Origin: Marinobacter sediminum
Lineage (GTDB): Bacteria; Pseudomonadota; Gammaproteobacteria; Pseudomonadales; Oleiphilaceae
Assembly (NCBI RefSeq): GCF_016820575.1
Contig: NZ_JAEMQH010000002.1
Coordinates: 496,001-560,000 of the forward strand
Reading direction: 5' to 3'
DNA length: 64,000 nucleotides
Below are positions 39,591 to 48,833 of this stretch, one piece after another (position 1 is the stretch's first letter; each line of letters starts with the position of its first letter). The notes under the pieces were generated by a model. The model saw only the letters and a list, made by a program, of their open reading frames with translations. It did no database searches and was not told the DNA's origin. Position numbers and translations under genes: made by a program.

Positions 39591-40583
39591 ATGAAAGCGA
39601 TGGTTATTGAAGAGTTCGGCGGCCCTGAGGTGTTTGTCGAGCGTGAGGTGGACACACCGGAGCCGGCCGAGGGCCAGGTTCGCATCAAGGTGGTGGCCTC
39701 CAGTGTGAATCCGCTGGAAACCAAGATCCGTTCAGGGCTGGTGAAAACCGGGCCGGCGATGCCCGCGATCCTGAATGGTGATGTCTCCGGTGTGGTCGAC
39801 AAGGTTGGCCCCGGAGTGACTGGCTTTGCCGAGGGCGACGAAGTGTTCGGCTGTGCCGGCGGTGTTAAGGGTTGGCAGGGTGCACTGGCCGATTACATGA
39901 TTGCCGATGTCCGTCTGCTGGGCAAGCGCACGCCTGCGATGAGCCTGCCGCTGGCCGAGTGTGCGGCCTTGCCGCTGGTGTTTCTGACCGCCTGGAGCGC
40001 CCTGGTAGATCGGGCCGGAATGCAGTCGGGAGAGCACGTACTGATCCACGCCGGTACCGGTGGCGTGGGCCATGTGGCGATTCAGATTGCCAAGTACCTG
40101 GGCGCCCGGGTGGCGACCACGGTCTCTACCGAAGCGAAAGCCGAGCAAGCCCGCGCTTTGGGTGCTGATGACATTATCTTCTACAAGGACGAGTCGGTAG
40201 AGGACTACAAGCAGCGCCTGACCGGTGGTAAGGGCTTTGGCCTGGTGTTCGATACCGTGGGTGGTGGCAACGTGGACCGCTCCATTGAGGCCACGGCGGT
40301 GAACGGCCGCCTGTGTTCGATCAACACCCGCTCGACCCATGACTTGAGCCAGATGCACGCCAAGAGCCTGACTCTGCACGTGATCTTCCGCTCCATCTCG
40401 CTGCTGCATGGCATTGGCATGGATGACCAGCCACGGCTGCTGAAAGCGTTGTGTGATTTGCTGGAGCAGGGCAAGGTCAAGCCGCTACTGGATACCCAGC
40501 GTTTCAAGTTTACCCAGATTGGCGACGCCCATCGTCGTATCGAGTCGGGTGAGGCTGTCGGTAAGATTCTGCTCGAGCGATAA
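39591..40583 (+). CDS. Zinc-free quinone oxidoreductase-like medium-chain dehydrogenase
   Basis: A 330-residue medium-chain dehydrogenase/reductase. The ATG at 39591 has GAGG nine bases upstream; the TTG at 39585 is too close to that site. The structure includes the N-terminal GroES-like fold (MKAMVIEEFGGPEVF), a cofactor loop HAGTGGVGHVAIQIAKYLGA and a C-terminal KPLLDTQRFKFTQIGDAHRRIESG. No structural zinc Cys cluster is seen, so it resembles NADPH:quinone reductase rather than zinc alcohol dehydrogenase. It follows the TSUP gene by 25 bases; substrate unknown. Confidence 0.85.
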   Translation: MKAMVIEEFGGPEVFVEREVDTPEPAEGQVRIKVVASSVNPLETKIRSGLVKTGPAMPAILNGDVSGVVDKVGPGVTGFAEGDEVFGCAGGVKGWQGALADYMIADVRLLGKRTPAMSLPLAECAALPLVFLTAWSALVDRAGMQSGEHVLIHAGTGGVGHVAIQIAKYLGARVATTVSTEAKAEQARALGADDIIFYKDESVEDYKQRLTGGKGFGLVFDTVGGGNVDRSIEATAVNGRLCSINTRSTHDLSQMHAKSLTLHVIFRSISLLHGIGMDDQPRLLKALCDLLEQGKVKPLLDTQRFKFTQIGDAHRRIESGEAVGKILLER

Positions 40584-40598
40584 GTTCTTTCAGGCATA

Positions 40599-40630
40599 AA
40601 AAAACGCCAGCCCGAGGGCTGGCGTTTTTC
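40599..40630 (+). terminator. Bidirectional terminator between the oxidoreductase gene and acnB
   Basis: ACGCCAGCCC/GGGCTGGCGT stem flanked by an A-run and T-run, between convergent genes. Confidence 0.92.
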
Positions 40631-40657
40631 GTGGAGCTTACCGTAAAGGCGTGATGC

Positions 40658-43252
40658 TTAGGCGATGTTCGCTTCAGCAGCCTTCTTGGTGTAGTTCTCC
40701 ATCTGGTCGAAGTTGAGATACTTGTAGATCTCTTTCGACATGCTGTTCAGGTCCTTGGCGTACTCCATGTACTCCTGCGGGGAGGGGAGTTTGCCCAGAA
40801 CCGCACCAACCGCTGCCAGTTCCGCTGAGGTCAGGTACACGTTGGCACCATCACCGAGGCGGTTCGGGAAGTTACGGGTGGAGGTAGACAGCACGGTGGA
40901 CTTGGCTGCTACACGAGCCTGGTTGCCCATGCACAGGGAGCAGCCCGGCATCTCGGTGCGAACACCGGCGGTGCCGTAGGTGTTGAAGTAGCCTTCTTCC
41001 ATCAGCTGCGCCTGGTCCATCTTGGTCGGCGGAGACATCCACAGACGGGTGGTCAGGGCGCCTTTGTGCTGCTCAAGCAGTTTACCAGCGGCACGGAAGT
41101 GACCGATGTTGGTCATGCAGGAACCGATGAAGACTTCGTCGACCTTGTCGCCAGCCACTTCGGACAGGAACTTGGCGTCGTCCGGATCGTTCGGGCAGCA
41201 AACGATCGGCTCCTTGATGTCGGCCAGATCGATTTCGACGACGTGAGAGTACTCGGCGTCTTTGTCGGCACGCATCAGCTTCGGATTGGCAATCCACTCT
41301 TCCATCTGCTTGGCGCGACGCTCCAGGGTGCGCGGGTCGCCGTAACCTTCAGCAATCATCCAGCGCAGCATGGTGATGTTGGAGCGCAGGTACTCGGCAA
41401 CGGACTCTTCCGACAGGTTGATGGTACAACCGGCGGCAGAACGCTCAGCGGAAGCGTCAGACAGCTCGAACGCCTGTTCAACGGTCAGGTGCTCAAGGCC
41501 TTCGATTTCCAGGATGCGGCCGGAGAATTCGTTGATCTTGCCTTTCTTTTCAACGGTCAGCATGCCTTGCTTGATGCCGTACAGGGGAATGGCATGAACC
41601 AGGTCACGCAGGGTGATACCCGGCTGCATTTCGCCCTTGAAGCGCACCAGTACTGATTCCGGCATGTCCAGCGGCATGACGCCAGTGGCGGCCGCGAAGG
41701 CTACCAGGCCAGAACCGGCCGGGAAGGAGATGCCCATCGGGAAACGGGTGTGGGAGTCACCACCGGTACCAACGGTGTCCGGCAGGAGCATGCGGTTCAA
41801 CCAGGAGTGGATGATGCCGTCACCCGGACGCAGGGCAACACCGCCACGGGTCTGGATGAAGTCCGGCATGGTGTGCTGCATTTCCACGTCGACCGGCTTC
41901 GGGTAGGCCGCGGTGTGGCAGAACGACTGCATAACCAGGTCAGCCTGGAAGCCCAGACACGCCAGATCTTTCAGTTCGTCACGGGTCATCGGACCGGTGG
42001 TGTCCTGGGAGCCCACGGTGGTCATGTGCGGCTCGCAGTAAGTGCCAGGACGAACGCCTTGGCCTTCTTCCAGGCCGCAGGCCTTGCCGACCATCTTCTG
42101 GCCCAGGGTAAAGCCTTTGGTGCCAGCTTCCGGATCTTTCGGCAGACGGAAGATGTCAGTGGCACCCAGGCCCAGTGCTGCGCGGGCTTTGGCGGTCAGG
42201 CCACGGCCAATGATCAGCGGGATACGGCCGCCGGCCTGAACTTCGTCCAGGATCACGTCGGACTTGAAGCTGAACTCGGAGATGGTTTCGCCCGCTTCGT
42301 TCAGGATCTTGCCTTCGTACGGACGGATGTCGATGACGTCGCCCATGTTCAGGTCGTCAACAGGTGCTTCAAATACCAGGGCGCCAGCATCTTCCATGGT
42401 GTTGAAGAAGATCGGAGCAACCTTGTTGCCGATGCACACGCCGCCGGCGCGCTTGTTCGGTACACCCGGAACATCCTCGCCGAAGAACCACAGTACGGAG
42501 TTGGTGGCAGACTTACGTGAGGAACCGGTACCAACCACGTCACCTACGAAGGCAACGGGCAGGCCCTTGGATTTGATTTCGTCAATCTGGCTCATCGGGC
42601 CAGTAACGCCGGGCTCTTCCGGCTTCAGGCCATCACGCTCCATTTTGTAAGCGGCGCGGGCGTGCAGCGGGATGTCCGGACGGGACCAGGCATCGGGGGC
42701 CGGTGACAGGTCGTCGGTGTTGGTTTCGCCGGTAACCTTGAAAACCACCATCTTGGTGCTTTCCGGAACCTTCTTCTTGTTGGTGAACCACTCGGCGTTG
42801 GCCCAGGATTCAACCACAGCCTTGGCGACGGCGTTGCCGGCGTCCATCTTTTCCTTCACGTCGTTGAAGGCATCGAACATCAGCAGGGTGCGCTTGAGCT
42901 TTTCGCCCGCCAGTTCGGCCAGCTCGGCATCGTCCAGCAGGTCGACCAGAGTGGCGATGTTGTAGCCACCCTGCATCATGCCCAGCAGCTCAACCGCTTT
43001 TTGCTTGCTCAGCAGCGGGGAGGCAGCTTCATCTTTAACGATGGCGGTCAGGAACGCGGCCTTAACGTAGGCGGCTTCGTCTACGCCCGGCGGGATGCGG
43101 TTTTCCAGAAGATAAACGAGAGTTTCTTCTTCACCGGCCGGCGGATTTTTCAGCAGCTCAACCAGAGCGGCTGTTTGCTCGGCGTTCAGGGGCTTGGGAG
43201 GAATACCCAGAGCTTCACGTTCAGCAACGTGTTCACGGTATGCTTCTAACAC
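40658..43252 (-). CDS. acnB: Aconitate hydratase B
   Basis: Interconverts citrate and isocitrate (also 2-methyl-cis-aconitate). A GTG at 43252 is preferred as start: GAGG lies nine bases upstream and the product begins (M)[15 protein letters not shown], as in Pseudomonas AcnB; the ATG at 43267 would add five residues and has a poor site. The 864 residues include an N-terminal HEAT-like domain, then the aconitase core with [4Fe-4S] ligand cysteines in the CHTAAYP and [10 protein letters not shown] regions and the catalytic residues of the family. A promoter is visible upstream. Confidence 0.96.
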   Translation of the reverse strand: MLEAYREHVAEREALGIPPKPLNAEQTAALVELLKNPPAGEEETLVYLLENRIPPGVDEAAYVKAAFLTAIVKDEAASPLLSKQKAVELLGMMQGGYNIATLVDLLDDAELAELAGEKLKRTLLMFDAFNDVKEKMDAGNAVAKAVVESWANAEWFTNKKKVPESTKMVVFKVTGETNTDDLSPAPDAWSRPDIPLHARAAYKMERDGLKPEEPGVTGPMSQIDEIKSKGLPVAFVGDVVGTGSSRKSATNSVLWFFGEDVPGVPNKRAGGVCIGNKVAPIFFNTMEDAGALVFEAPVDDLNMGDVIDIRPYEGKILNEAGETISEFSFKSDVILDEVQAGGRIPLIIGRGLTAKARAALGLGATDIFRLPKDPEAGTKGFTLGQKMVGKACGLEEGQGVRPGTYCEPHMTTVGSQDTTGPMTRDELKDLACLGFQADLVMQSFCHTAAYPKPVDVEMQHTMPDFIQTRGGVALRPGDGIIHSWLNRMLLPDTVGTGGDSHTRFPMGISFPAGSGLVAFAAATGVMPLDMPESVLVRFKGEMQPGITLRDLVHAIPLYGIKQGMLTVEKKGKINEFSGRILEIEGLEHLTVEQAFELSDASAERSAAGCTINLSEESVAEYLRSNITMLRWMIAEGYGDPRTLERRAKQMEEWIANPKLMRADKDAEYSHVVEIDLADIKEPIVCCPNDPDDAKFLSEVAGDKVDEVFIGSCMTNIGHFRAAGKLLEQHKGALTTRLWMSPPTKMDQAQLMEEGYFNTYGTAGVRTEMPGCSLCMGNQARVAAKSTVLSTSTRNFPNRLGDGANVYLTSAELAAVGAVLGKLPSPQEYMEYAKDLNSMSKEIYKYLNFDQMENYTKKAAEANIA

Positions 43253-43344
43253 GATATGGACCCTCATCAGTTGGAATGTCCCGCGCCCAGCCCTTTTCAG
43301 CCTGGCGGGAGTTTTATGGCGGAAAGGCCTTAAACTGGTGCGGC

Positions 43345-43373
43345 ATTCTATAGGAAACCCCTTATAAAGTTAA
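43345..43373 (-). promoter_or_regulatory. Probable sigma-70 promoter of acnB
   Basis: On the minus strand TTAACT and TAGAAT are separated by 17 bases, giving a start about 85 bases before the acnB GTG. It is in the shared region with the divergent miaE gene. Confidence 0.55.
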
Positions 43374-43448
43374 GATGGACAGTGGTCGGAGTGGTCTGTT
43401 AGGTGCGCTATACTCACGCGTCCCAATTTTTAGACTCAGAACGCTGAC

Positions 43449-44054
43449 ATGAACGAAGCCCTGCAAGAGATTCACGACTTCCTGCCATGCCGCACGCCGC
43501 AGCAATGGATCGACAATGCCTTGGCCAATCAGGATCTGATGCTGATCGACCACGCCCATTGTGAAAAAAAAGCCGCCTCCACCGCGCTGAGCCTGATGTA
43601 TCGCTACGTCGATAACACCGACCTGCTGAATAAGATGTCGCGCCTGGCCCGGGAAGAGCTCCGGCATTTCGAGCAGGTGCTGGCGATCATGAAAAAGCGC
43701 GGCGTGACCTACGATCACCTTACTCCGGCGCGCTATGCCGCGGGGTTACGGCAGGAAGTGCGGGCGGAAGATCCCGGTCGTCTGGTGGATGTGCTGGTTG
43801 TTGGCGCGATCATTGAAGCTCGCTCCTGTGAGCGGTTTGCCACCCTGGCGCCGCATCTGGATGACAAGCTGGCGGATTTCTACAACAGCCTGCTGAAATC
43901 TGAAGCCCGGCATTACCAGGATTATCTGAAACTGGCGGAGCAGGCCAATGGTGGCCCGGTGGATGACCGGGTAAAGGCGTTTCTCAACATTGAGCATGGC
44001 CTGATCACCGAGCCGGACACCGAATTCCGCTTCCACAGCGGCCCGGTCCAGTAA
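43449..44054 (+). CDS. miaE: tRNA 2-methylthio-N6-isopentenyladenosine37 hydroxylase
   Basis: A 201-residue diiron protein that hydroxylates ms2i6A37 in tRNA. The four-helix bundle ligands are seen in HCEKKAASTAL, AREELRHFEQV, IIEARSCERFA and SEARHYQDYL (two E-xx-H motifs and single Glu residues). The start has no strong ribosome site but fits homologues. It is divergent from acnB and convergent with the LysR gene, with only a one-base gap at its end. Confidence 0.93.
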   Translation: MNEALQEIHDFLPCRTPQQWIDNALANQDLMLIDHAHCEKKAASTALSLMYRYVDNTDLLNKMSRLAREELRHFEQVLAIMKKRGVTYDHLTPARYAAGLRQEVRAEDPGRLVDVLVVGAIIEARSCERFATLAPHLDDKLADFYNSLLKSEARHYQDYLKLAEQANGGPVDDRVKAFLNIEHGLITEPDTEFRFHSGPVQ

Positions 44055-44055
44055 G

Positions 44056-44937
44056 CTAGAGCTGTCGGCACAGCTCCATCCAAGCATCGATGCCGGCACT
44101 GCGGTACTTTTGCTTGTGCAGGATGAAGTAGAACTGCCGGTCAAACTGCCGGTGCTCCGGAACCTTCAGGGGTACCAGGCTGCCGCGACGGAAGGCGTCT
44201 TCGAGCACCACTTCCGACAAACAGCCGATACCGAGATTGGTTTCCACGGCCCGCTTGATGGCTTCGGTGTGCTCGAGTTCCAGCAACACGTTGAGGTCTG
44301 TGAGCAGGCCGTGCATGCCCCGCTCGAAACTTTGCCGGGTGCCGGAGCCCTGTTCGCGCATGATCCAGGTGGCTTCGCGCAGGTCGTCATCGGTTAGTGA
44401 CGTTTTGCTGGCCAGGGGATGGTCGGGCGAACAGAACACCACCAGCTCATCGCCCCGCCAGGGTAGTACTTCCAGCTCGGAAGCGTGCAGTTCGCCCTCG
44501 ATCAGGCCGATATCCAGTTCAAAATCCTTGACCCGGCGGGCAATGGTGCTGGTGTTGGCCACTTCCAGTGAAACCCGGGGATGGGTAGGGGTATTCATGT
44601 ATTGGGCCATCACGCCCACGGCCAGATAGTTGCCGATGGTTAGCGTGGCACCGACTTTAAGAGCGCCCACTTCCGTGTGTTTACTGAAGGCCTGTTCCAG
44701 CTCCTTGGCCTGAGCGAGCACGGCTTCTACTTTCGGGCGATACAAGCGCCCCAGCTCATTCAATTGCAGGCGTTTCCCGACCCGATCGAAGAGCTGGATA
44801 TCAAACTGGTTTTCGAGTTCTTTCAGCGCGCTGCTGGCAGCGGATTGGGACATGGCCAGGGATTCGGCGGCCCGGGTGATGTTCTGGAAGTTGGCCGCGG
44901 CGAGGAAAACTTCAAGCTGTCGGAAGCTGTATTTCAT
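44056..44937 (-). CDS. LysR-family regulator, FinR-like
   Basis: A 293-residue LysR-type regulator. The helix-turn-helix is at about 3-60 (SFRQLEVFLAAANFQNITRAAESLAMSQSAASSALKELE), followed by a periplasmic-binding-like sensor domain. The gene is divergent from fpr over a 140-base region; in Pseudomonas the regulator FinR has exactly this position and controls fpr. By position it should respond to redox or superoxide stress, but this has not been shown for the present protein. Confidence 0.88.
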   Translation of the reverse strand: MKYSFRQLEVFLAAANFQNITRAAESLAMSQSAASSALKELENQFDIQLFDRVGKRLQLNELGRLYRPKVEAVLAQAKELEQAFSKHTEVGALKVGATLTIGNYLAVGVMAQYMNTPTHPRVSLEVANTSTIARRVKDFELDIGLIEGELHASELEVLPWRGDELVVFCSPDHPLASKTSLTDDDLREATWIMREQGSGTRQSFERGMHGLLTDLNVLLELEHTEAIKRAVETNLGIGCLSEVVLEDAFRRGSLVPLKVPEHRQFDRQFYFILHKQKYRSAGIDAWMELCRQL

Positions 44938-45077
44938 GTTGGCGCGCTCTAAATCGATTCACTCGAATAAGGTTATGAAGATATCCCATTTTCCCGATAG
45001 GTTAGTCCTGGGGTAAACTTTTTTCAATCCAATTTCGAATAGTTCGCACACAGGCGAATGAGCAGGACGAGGTTTAA

Positions 45078-45848
45078 ATGAGCAACCTGATTAAAGAGAC
45101 AGTGACCAGCGTACACCACTGGAACGATACCCTGTTCAGCTTCAAGACCAGCCGCGACCCGGGGTTCCGCTTCAAGAACGGTCACTTTGTGATGATTGGT
45201 CTGGAAACCGATGGCAAGCCGCTGATGCGTGCCTACAGTATTGCTAGTGCCAACTACGAAGAAGAGCTCGAGTTCTTCTCGATCAAGGTTCAGGACGGCC
45301 CGCTGACCTCACGTCTGCAGAAGATTGAGGTGGGCGATGAAATCCTGGTGAGCCGTAAGCCCACAGGCACCTTGGTGATGGACAACCTGCTGCCGGGCAA
45401 GAATCTCTGGATGATCAGTACCGGTACCGGACTCGCACCGTTCATGAGCATCATCAAGGACCCGGAGGTTTACGAGGCTTATGACAAGGTGATCCTGACC
45501 CACGGCGTTCGCTACGTATCCGAGCTGGCCTACCAAAAGGATATTGAGGAGCTGCCTGAGAACGAGTTCTTCGGCGAGATGGTCAAGGGTAAGCTGGAAT
45601 ACTACCCAACCGTCACTCGGGAAGCCTTCCGCAACGAGGGCCGTCTGACCGACGCCATGGAAAGTGGCAAGATCACCAAGGATCTGAACCTGGCCGATTT
45701 CGATCCGGAACACGACCGGTTCATGATCTGCGGCAGCCCGAGCATGCTCAAAGACACCTGCGCCATCCTGAACAAGATGGGCTTCAAGGAAGCACGTGGT
45801 GGCGAGATGGGGCACTATGTGATCGAGCGGGCATTCGTTGAGCAGTAA
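45078..45848 (+). CDS. fpr: Ferredoxin/flavodoxin-NADP+ reductase
   Basis: A 256-residue FAD enzyme. The FAD motif is RAYSIASANYEEELEFFSIKV and the NADP-binding GTGLAPFMSIIKDPEVYE; the C-terminal VERAFVEQ end is that of short bacterial (subclass I) reductases of the Azotobacter/Pseudomonas type. It supplies electrons from NADPH to ferredoxins and flavodoxins. It is divergent from the finR-like gene and followed by a strong terminator. Confidence 0.94.
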   Translation: MSNLIKETVTSVHHWNDTLFSFKTSRDPGFRFKNGHFVMIGLETDGKPLMRAYSIASANYEEELEFFSIKVQDGPLTSRLQKIEVGDEILVSRKPTGTLVMDNLLPGKNLWMISTGTGLAPFMSIIKDPEVYEAYDKVILTHGVRYVSELAYQKDIEELPENEFFGEMVKGKLEYYPTVTREAFRNEGRLTDAMESGKITKDLNLADFDPEHDRFMICGSPSMLKDTCAILNKMGFKEARGGEMGHYVIERAFVEQ

Positions 45849-45873
45849 TCGCTCCAAGCACTAGCCCAGCTCC

Positions 45874-45908
45874 GAAAAAACCCCGGTGCGAAAGCCCGGG
45901 GTTTTTTC
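45874..45908 (+). terminator. Terminator after fpr
   Basis: A 12-base perfect stem AAAAAACCCCGG/CCGGGGTTTTTT. Confidence 0.93.
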
Positions 45909-45976
45909 GTTGGTGTTTTGCACCCTCGGGTCGCTATAGTTTTGTAAGCGCTGGTCAGCAACATAAGGAAAGAGCT

Positions 45977-47557
45977 GTGACAAACGTAGTTGGGTTAAAA
46001 GGCCGTGTGGCCGCCTTCGCGATCGCCTTGCTGGTAGGGGTGGTGCTCGGGACGGTGGTGCAAACTCACTTTAACCTGCTGGCGTTGCAGCAACTGGGCG
46101 TTGAGATCGGTGCCGGGGCTCGGTGGTCGACCACGGTTGATGACTTGCGCCAGTTTGCTCCTTTTTACGCTGCGCTCTTTGGCGTCAGCTTTTTACTGTC
46201 GACCCTGGTCACCGGGCTGCTATTGAAAGTGCTTGGCCTGGGGCATCGAGTTTTGTTTCATGCTTTTGGCGCCGCTGTGGCGCTGTGGGTCACCTTTACT
46301 CTGGTCGATGCCCTGACGCCGCCGCCGACACTGATTGCGGCAACCCGAACCCTGGGTGGCCTGGCTGCTTTGTTGGTGACGGCCGCGTGCGCCGGTGGTC
46401 TCTATGCGAGATTGACTGCGGTGAAAGGGTTGCCTCGCGCCGGCTACAACTCCGTCGCCGCATTGGCGCTGGTCACCGGCCTTGCCATGCCCGGTGCTGA
46501 GCTGCGGGCACAACCGTCAGCGGACTATCAAGTACAGGAAGTTGTTTCGGGGCTTGAACATCCCTGGTCGCTGGCGTTCCTGCCGGACGGCGGTGCCCTG
46601 GTGACTGAGCGCCCCGGCCGACTGCGCCGGATTACGGCTGCGGGCGAGTTGGTACCCGGGGAAGTGTCGGGCCTGCCAGAGGTGTTCAGTTCCGGGCAGG
46701 CGGGCTTGTTTGAGGTGCTGATTTCTCAGGATTTCGCTTCGAGCGGTCTTGTGTTCCTGAGTTATGCCTGTGGCGTGGAGACCGCTAACCACCTGTGTGT
46801 GGCGAGGGCAAAACTGGGCAAAGATAGGCTGGAGGATGTCGAAGAGATTTTTCGAGCCCTGCCGGCTAAAAAAGGCGATGCCCATTACGGCGGTCGCATG
46901 GCCCAGCTGCCAGACGCATCGCTCATCATTACCCTTGGTGATGGTTTCGACTACCGGGAGCAGGCCCAGATAATTGGCAATCATCTCGGTAGCGTGGTTC
47001 GCATCGGCACCGACGGAGTGGCACCGGAAGACAATCCATTCATTGATTCGCCTGAGGCCCGGCCGGAAGTGTTCAGCTATGGTCACCGCAATGTGCAGGG
47101 GTTGGTATACGACTCGCTCGAGCGGATATTGATCAGTCACGAGCATGGCCCCCGTGGAGGGGATGAGATCAATGTGCTGCGGCCAGGGCAGAACTATGGT
47201 TGGCCGGTGATCAGCTATGGGCTCGATTACACCGGTGCGCGGATTACCCCGTTTACCGAATACCCGAATATGGAACAGCCGCTGCTGCAGTGGACGCCCT
47301 CGATCGCCCCCTCTGGTATGACTCGATACCGCGGTGAGCTGTTTCCTGAGTGGCAGGGGGATTTGTTCGTGGGGGCGCTCGCCGACCGCAGCGTCCGCCG
47401 GGTGGAGTTTGTCGATGGCAAGGCCGAGGATGTGGATACGCTGTTCAAGGAACTGAAGGCCCGTATCCGGGATGTCGTTACCGGGCCGGAGGGGGCGCTT
47501 TACCTGCTAACCGATGAGTCCAATGGCCGGGTCCTGCGGGTGACGCCAGGGCCATGA
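45977..47557 (+). CDS. Membrane protein fused to a PQQ-type glucose/sorbosone dehydrogenase domain
   Basis: A 526-residue protein with GTG start. Residues 1-150 carry four hydrophobic segments (about 10-33, 58-82, 87-110, 117-148) and a fifth at about 157-175 that ends in a signal-peptide-like site. From about 185 the protein is a GSDH-type beta-propeller, including the typical LEHPWSLAFLPDG, GGRMAQLPDASLIITLGD, SYGHRNVQGL and HEHGPRGGDEINVL with NYGWP. Such domains oxidise aldoses in the periplasm with PQQ and Ca. The membrane part is unusual for this group. No pqq synthesis genes are nearby. It may have its own promoter; the next gene is on the opposite strand. Confidence 0.83.
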   Translation: MTNVVGLKGRVAAFAIALLVGVVLGTVVQTHFNLLALQQLGVEIGAGARWSTTVDDLRQFAPFYAALFGVSFLLSTLVTGLLLKVLGLGHRVLFHAFGAAVALWVTFTLVDALTPPPTLIAATRTLGGLAALLVTAACAGGLYARLTAVKGLPRAGYNSVAALALVTGLAMPGAELRAQPSADYQVQEVVSGLEHPWSLAFLPDGGALVTERPGRLRRITAAGELVPGEVSGLPEVFSSGQAGLFEVLISQDFASSGLVFLSYACGVETANHLCVARAKLGKDRLEDVEEIFRALPAKKGDAHYGGRMAQLPDASLIITLGDGFDYREQAQIIGNHLGSVVRIGTDGVAPEDNPFIDSPEARPEVFSYGHRNVQGLVYDSLERILISHEHGPRGGDEINVLRPGQNYGWPVISYGLDYTGARITPFTEYPNMEQPLLQWTPSIAPSGMTRYRGELFPEWQGDLFVGALADRSVRRVEFVDGKAEDVDTLFKELKARIRDVVTGPEGALYLLTDESNGRVLRVTPGP

Positions 47558-47583
47558 CAGTGGGCAGCCTTTCGCACAAGTTG

Positions 47584-48636
47584 TTATCTCGAGGCTCGGG
47601 CAGCCTGCAATTCTTCCAGCAGTTCGTCTCCCGCCCAGCGTCGTCGGGTGTTTTCGCAATCGTGTACCAGTCTGGTCAGGCGTTGGTTGACTGGCGCTGA
47701 CTGGTTCAGGGACTCGGCAAGACGAACAACTTCGCCATTGATCCAGTCCACTTCCGTGGCACGGCCGGCCTCCAGATCTTCCCACATGGAAGAGCGGGCG
47801 ATGGGGTCAATCTCCAGCATCCGTTTCGCCAGCCGGGTGAACAGCCAATTTGGCAGTCCCATCACCGATGGCACCAGGTGCATGGGCACAGGGGTAAGTT
47901 GTACTGCCTCAATGCCCGCCTGGCTCATTAACTCAAGCGTCTCGCGCTGGGCCATGGCGAGGCAGCGACGGTAATTGCGATCAGACAGCTCTTCCAGCAA
48001 CGGTACATTGGAAAGCGCGTTGATCGGATTGTTCAGGTTCAGCAGCAGCTTGGACCACATCACCGAGGTCATGTCGTCACGTAACTCCAGCGGCAAACCG
48101 CACTGTTCGAAAGCTGGCAGAAACAGGCGCAGGCTGTCGTCCCGGGCTGCCATCAGGTGCCCTTCGGTACCGTGGTGGAAATGTCCAGCTTTCTTCTGCA
48201 GCACGTTGAAGGGAATCATGCCTGCGCAAACCCGGGCGTTGGGGAGCCGTGCCCGCAACTCCTCGGCATTGGAAATGCCGTTCTGAAGACTCACCACCGG
48301 CGTTCCCTTGGGCAGAACCTTGGCAAGGGTGGCTGCGGCTTCGGCTGTGGCCGCAGACTTCACGGTGACCAGCACCAGATCAGCAATTGCCGCCACCGAG
48401 GCGTCGTCGGTGAACTGCTCAGGCGTAAGCCGCGTCTCGAACGAAAAGCCCTCATAGTCAGTCAGCACCAGCGGGTGGTTATCAAAGACCTGACGTAGCC
48501 GTGGACGGCCCACCATGACCACGTTGGCGCCCCCGGACAGCAGCCGCCCACCCACATAACAACCGACACTGCCGGCACCGAAGATCACGATGCGAGGCGA
48601 ACCACTGGAAGAATCAGGGGAGTAGGTGTTGGGCAT
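47584..48636 (-). CDS. Ketopantoate reductase (PanE/ApbA)-family protein
   Basis: The 350 residues start at MPNTYSPDSSSG; an upstream ATG at 48696 would add 20 residues. A Rossmann motif GAGSVGCYVGG begins at about residue 20, followed by the family-typical TVKSAATAEAA, VVSLQNGISNAEEL, the catalytic Lys in VMWSKLLLNLNNPINAL and DWINGEVVRLAE. PanE makes pantoate from ketopantoate with NADPH. At 350 residues it is longer than canonical PanE (about 300) and may be a paralogue with a different keto-acid substrate. No pan genes are nearby. Confidence 0.82.
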   Translation of the reverse strand: MPNTYSPDSSSGSPRIVIFGAGSVGCYVGGRLLSGGANVVMVGRPRLRQVFDNHPLVLTDYEGFSFETRLTPEQFTDDASVAAIADLVLVTVKSAATAEAAATLAKVLPKGTPVVSLQNGISNAEELRARLPNARVCAGMIPFNVLQKKAGHFHHGTEGHLMAARDDSLRLFLPAFEQCGLPLELRDDMTSVMWSKLLLNLNNPINALSNVPLLEELSDRNYRRCLAMAQRETLELMSQAGIEAVQLTPVPMHLVPSVMGLPNWLFTRLAKRMLEIDPIARSSMWEDLEAGRATEVDWINGEVVRLAESLNQSAPVNQRLTRLVHDCENTRRRWAGDELLEELQAARASR

Positions 48637-48833
48637 TGGAATTCCGTTTTTTGTTAGGTCAGTGAGAAGACTGTCTGGCCGTCCATTAGAAGTCAATGTG
48701 GTTTATTTCCATTTCGTAAGGCGGTTTTTTCCACGACAGAATCAGCTCTGTTCCATAATGAGTCGACGCAACCAGGATCGGGATGCAGATGGCTGCCATC
48801 CGATCAGTCAGAGATCGAGGTTCTAAATAAATT

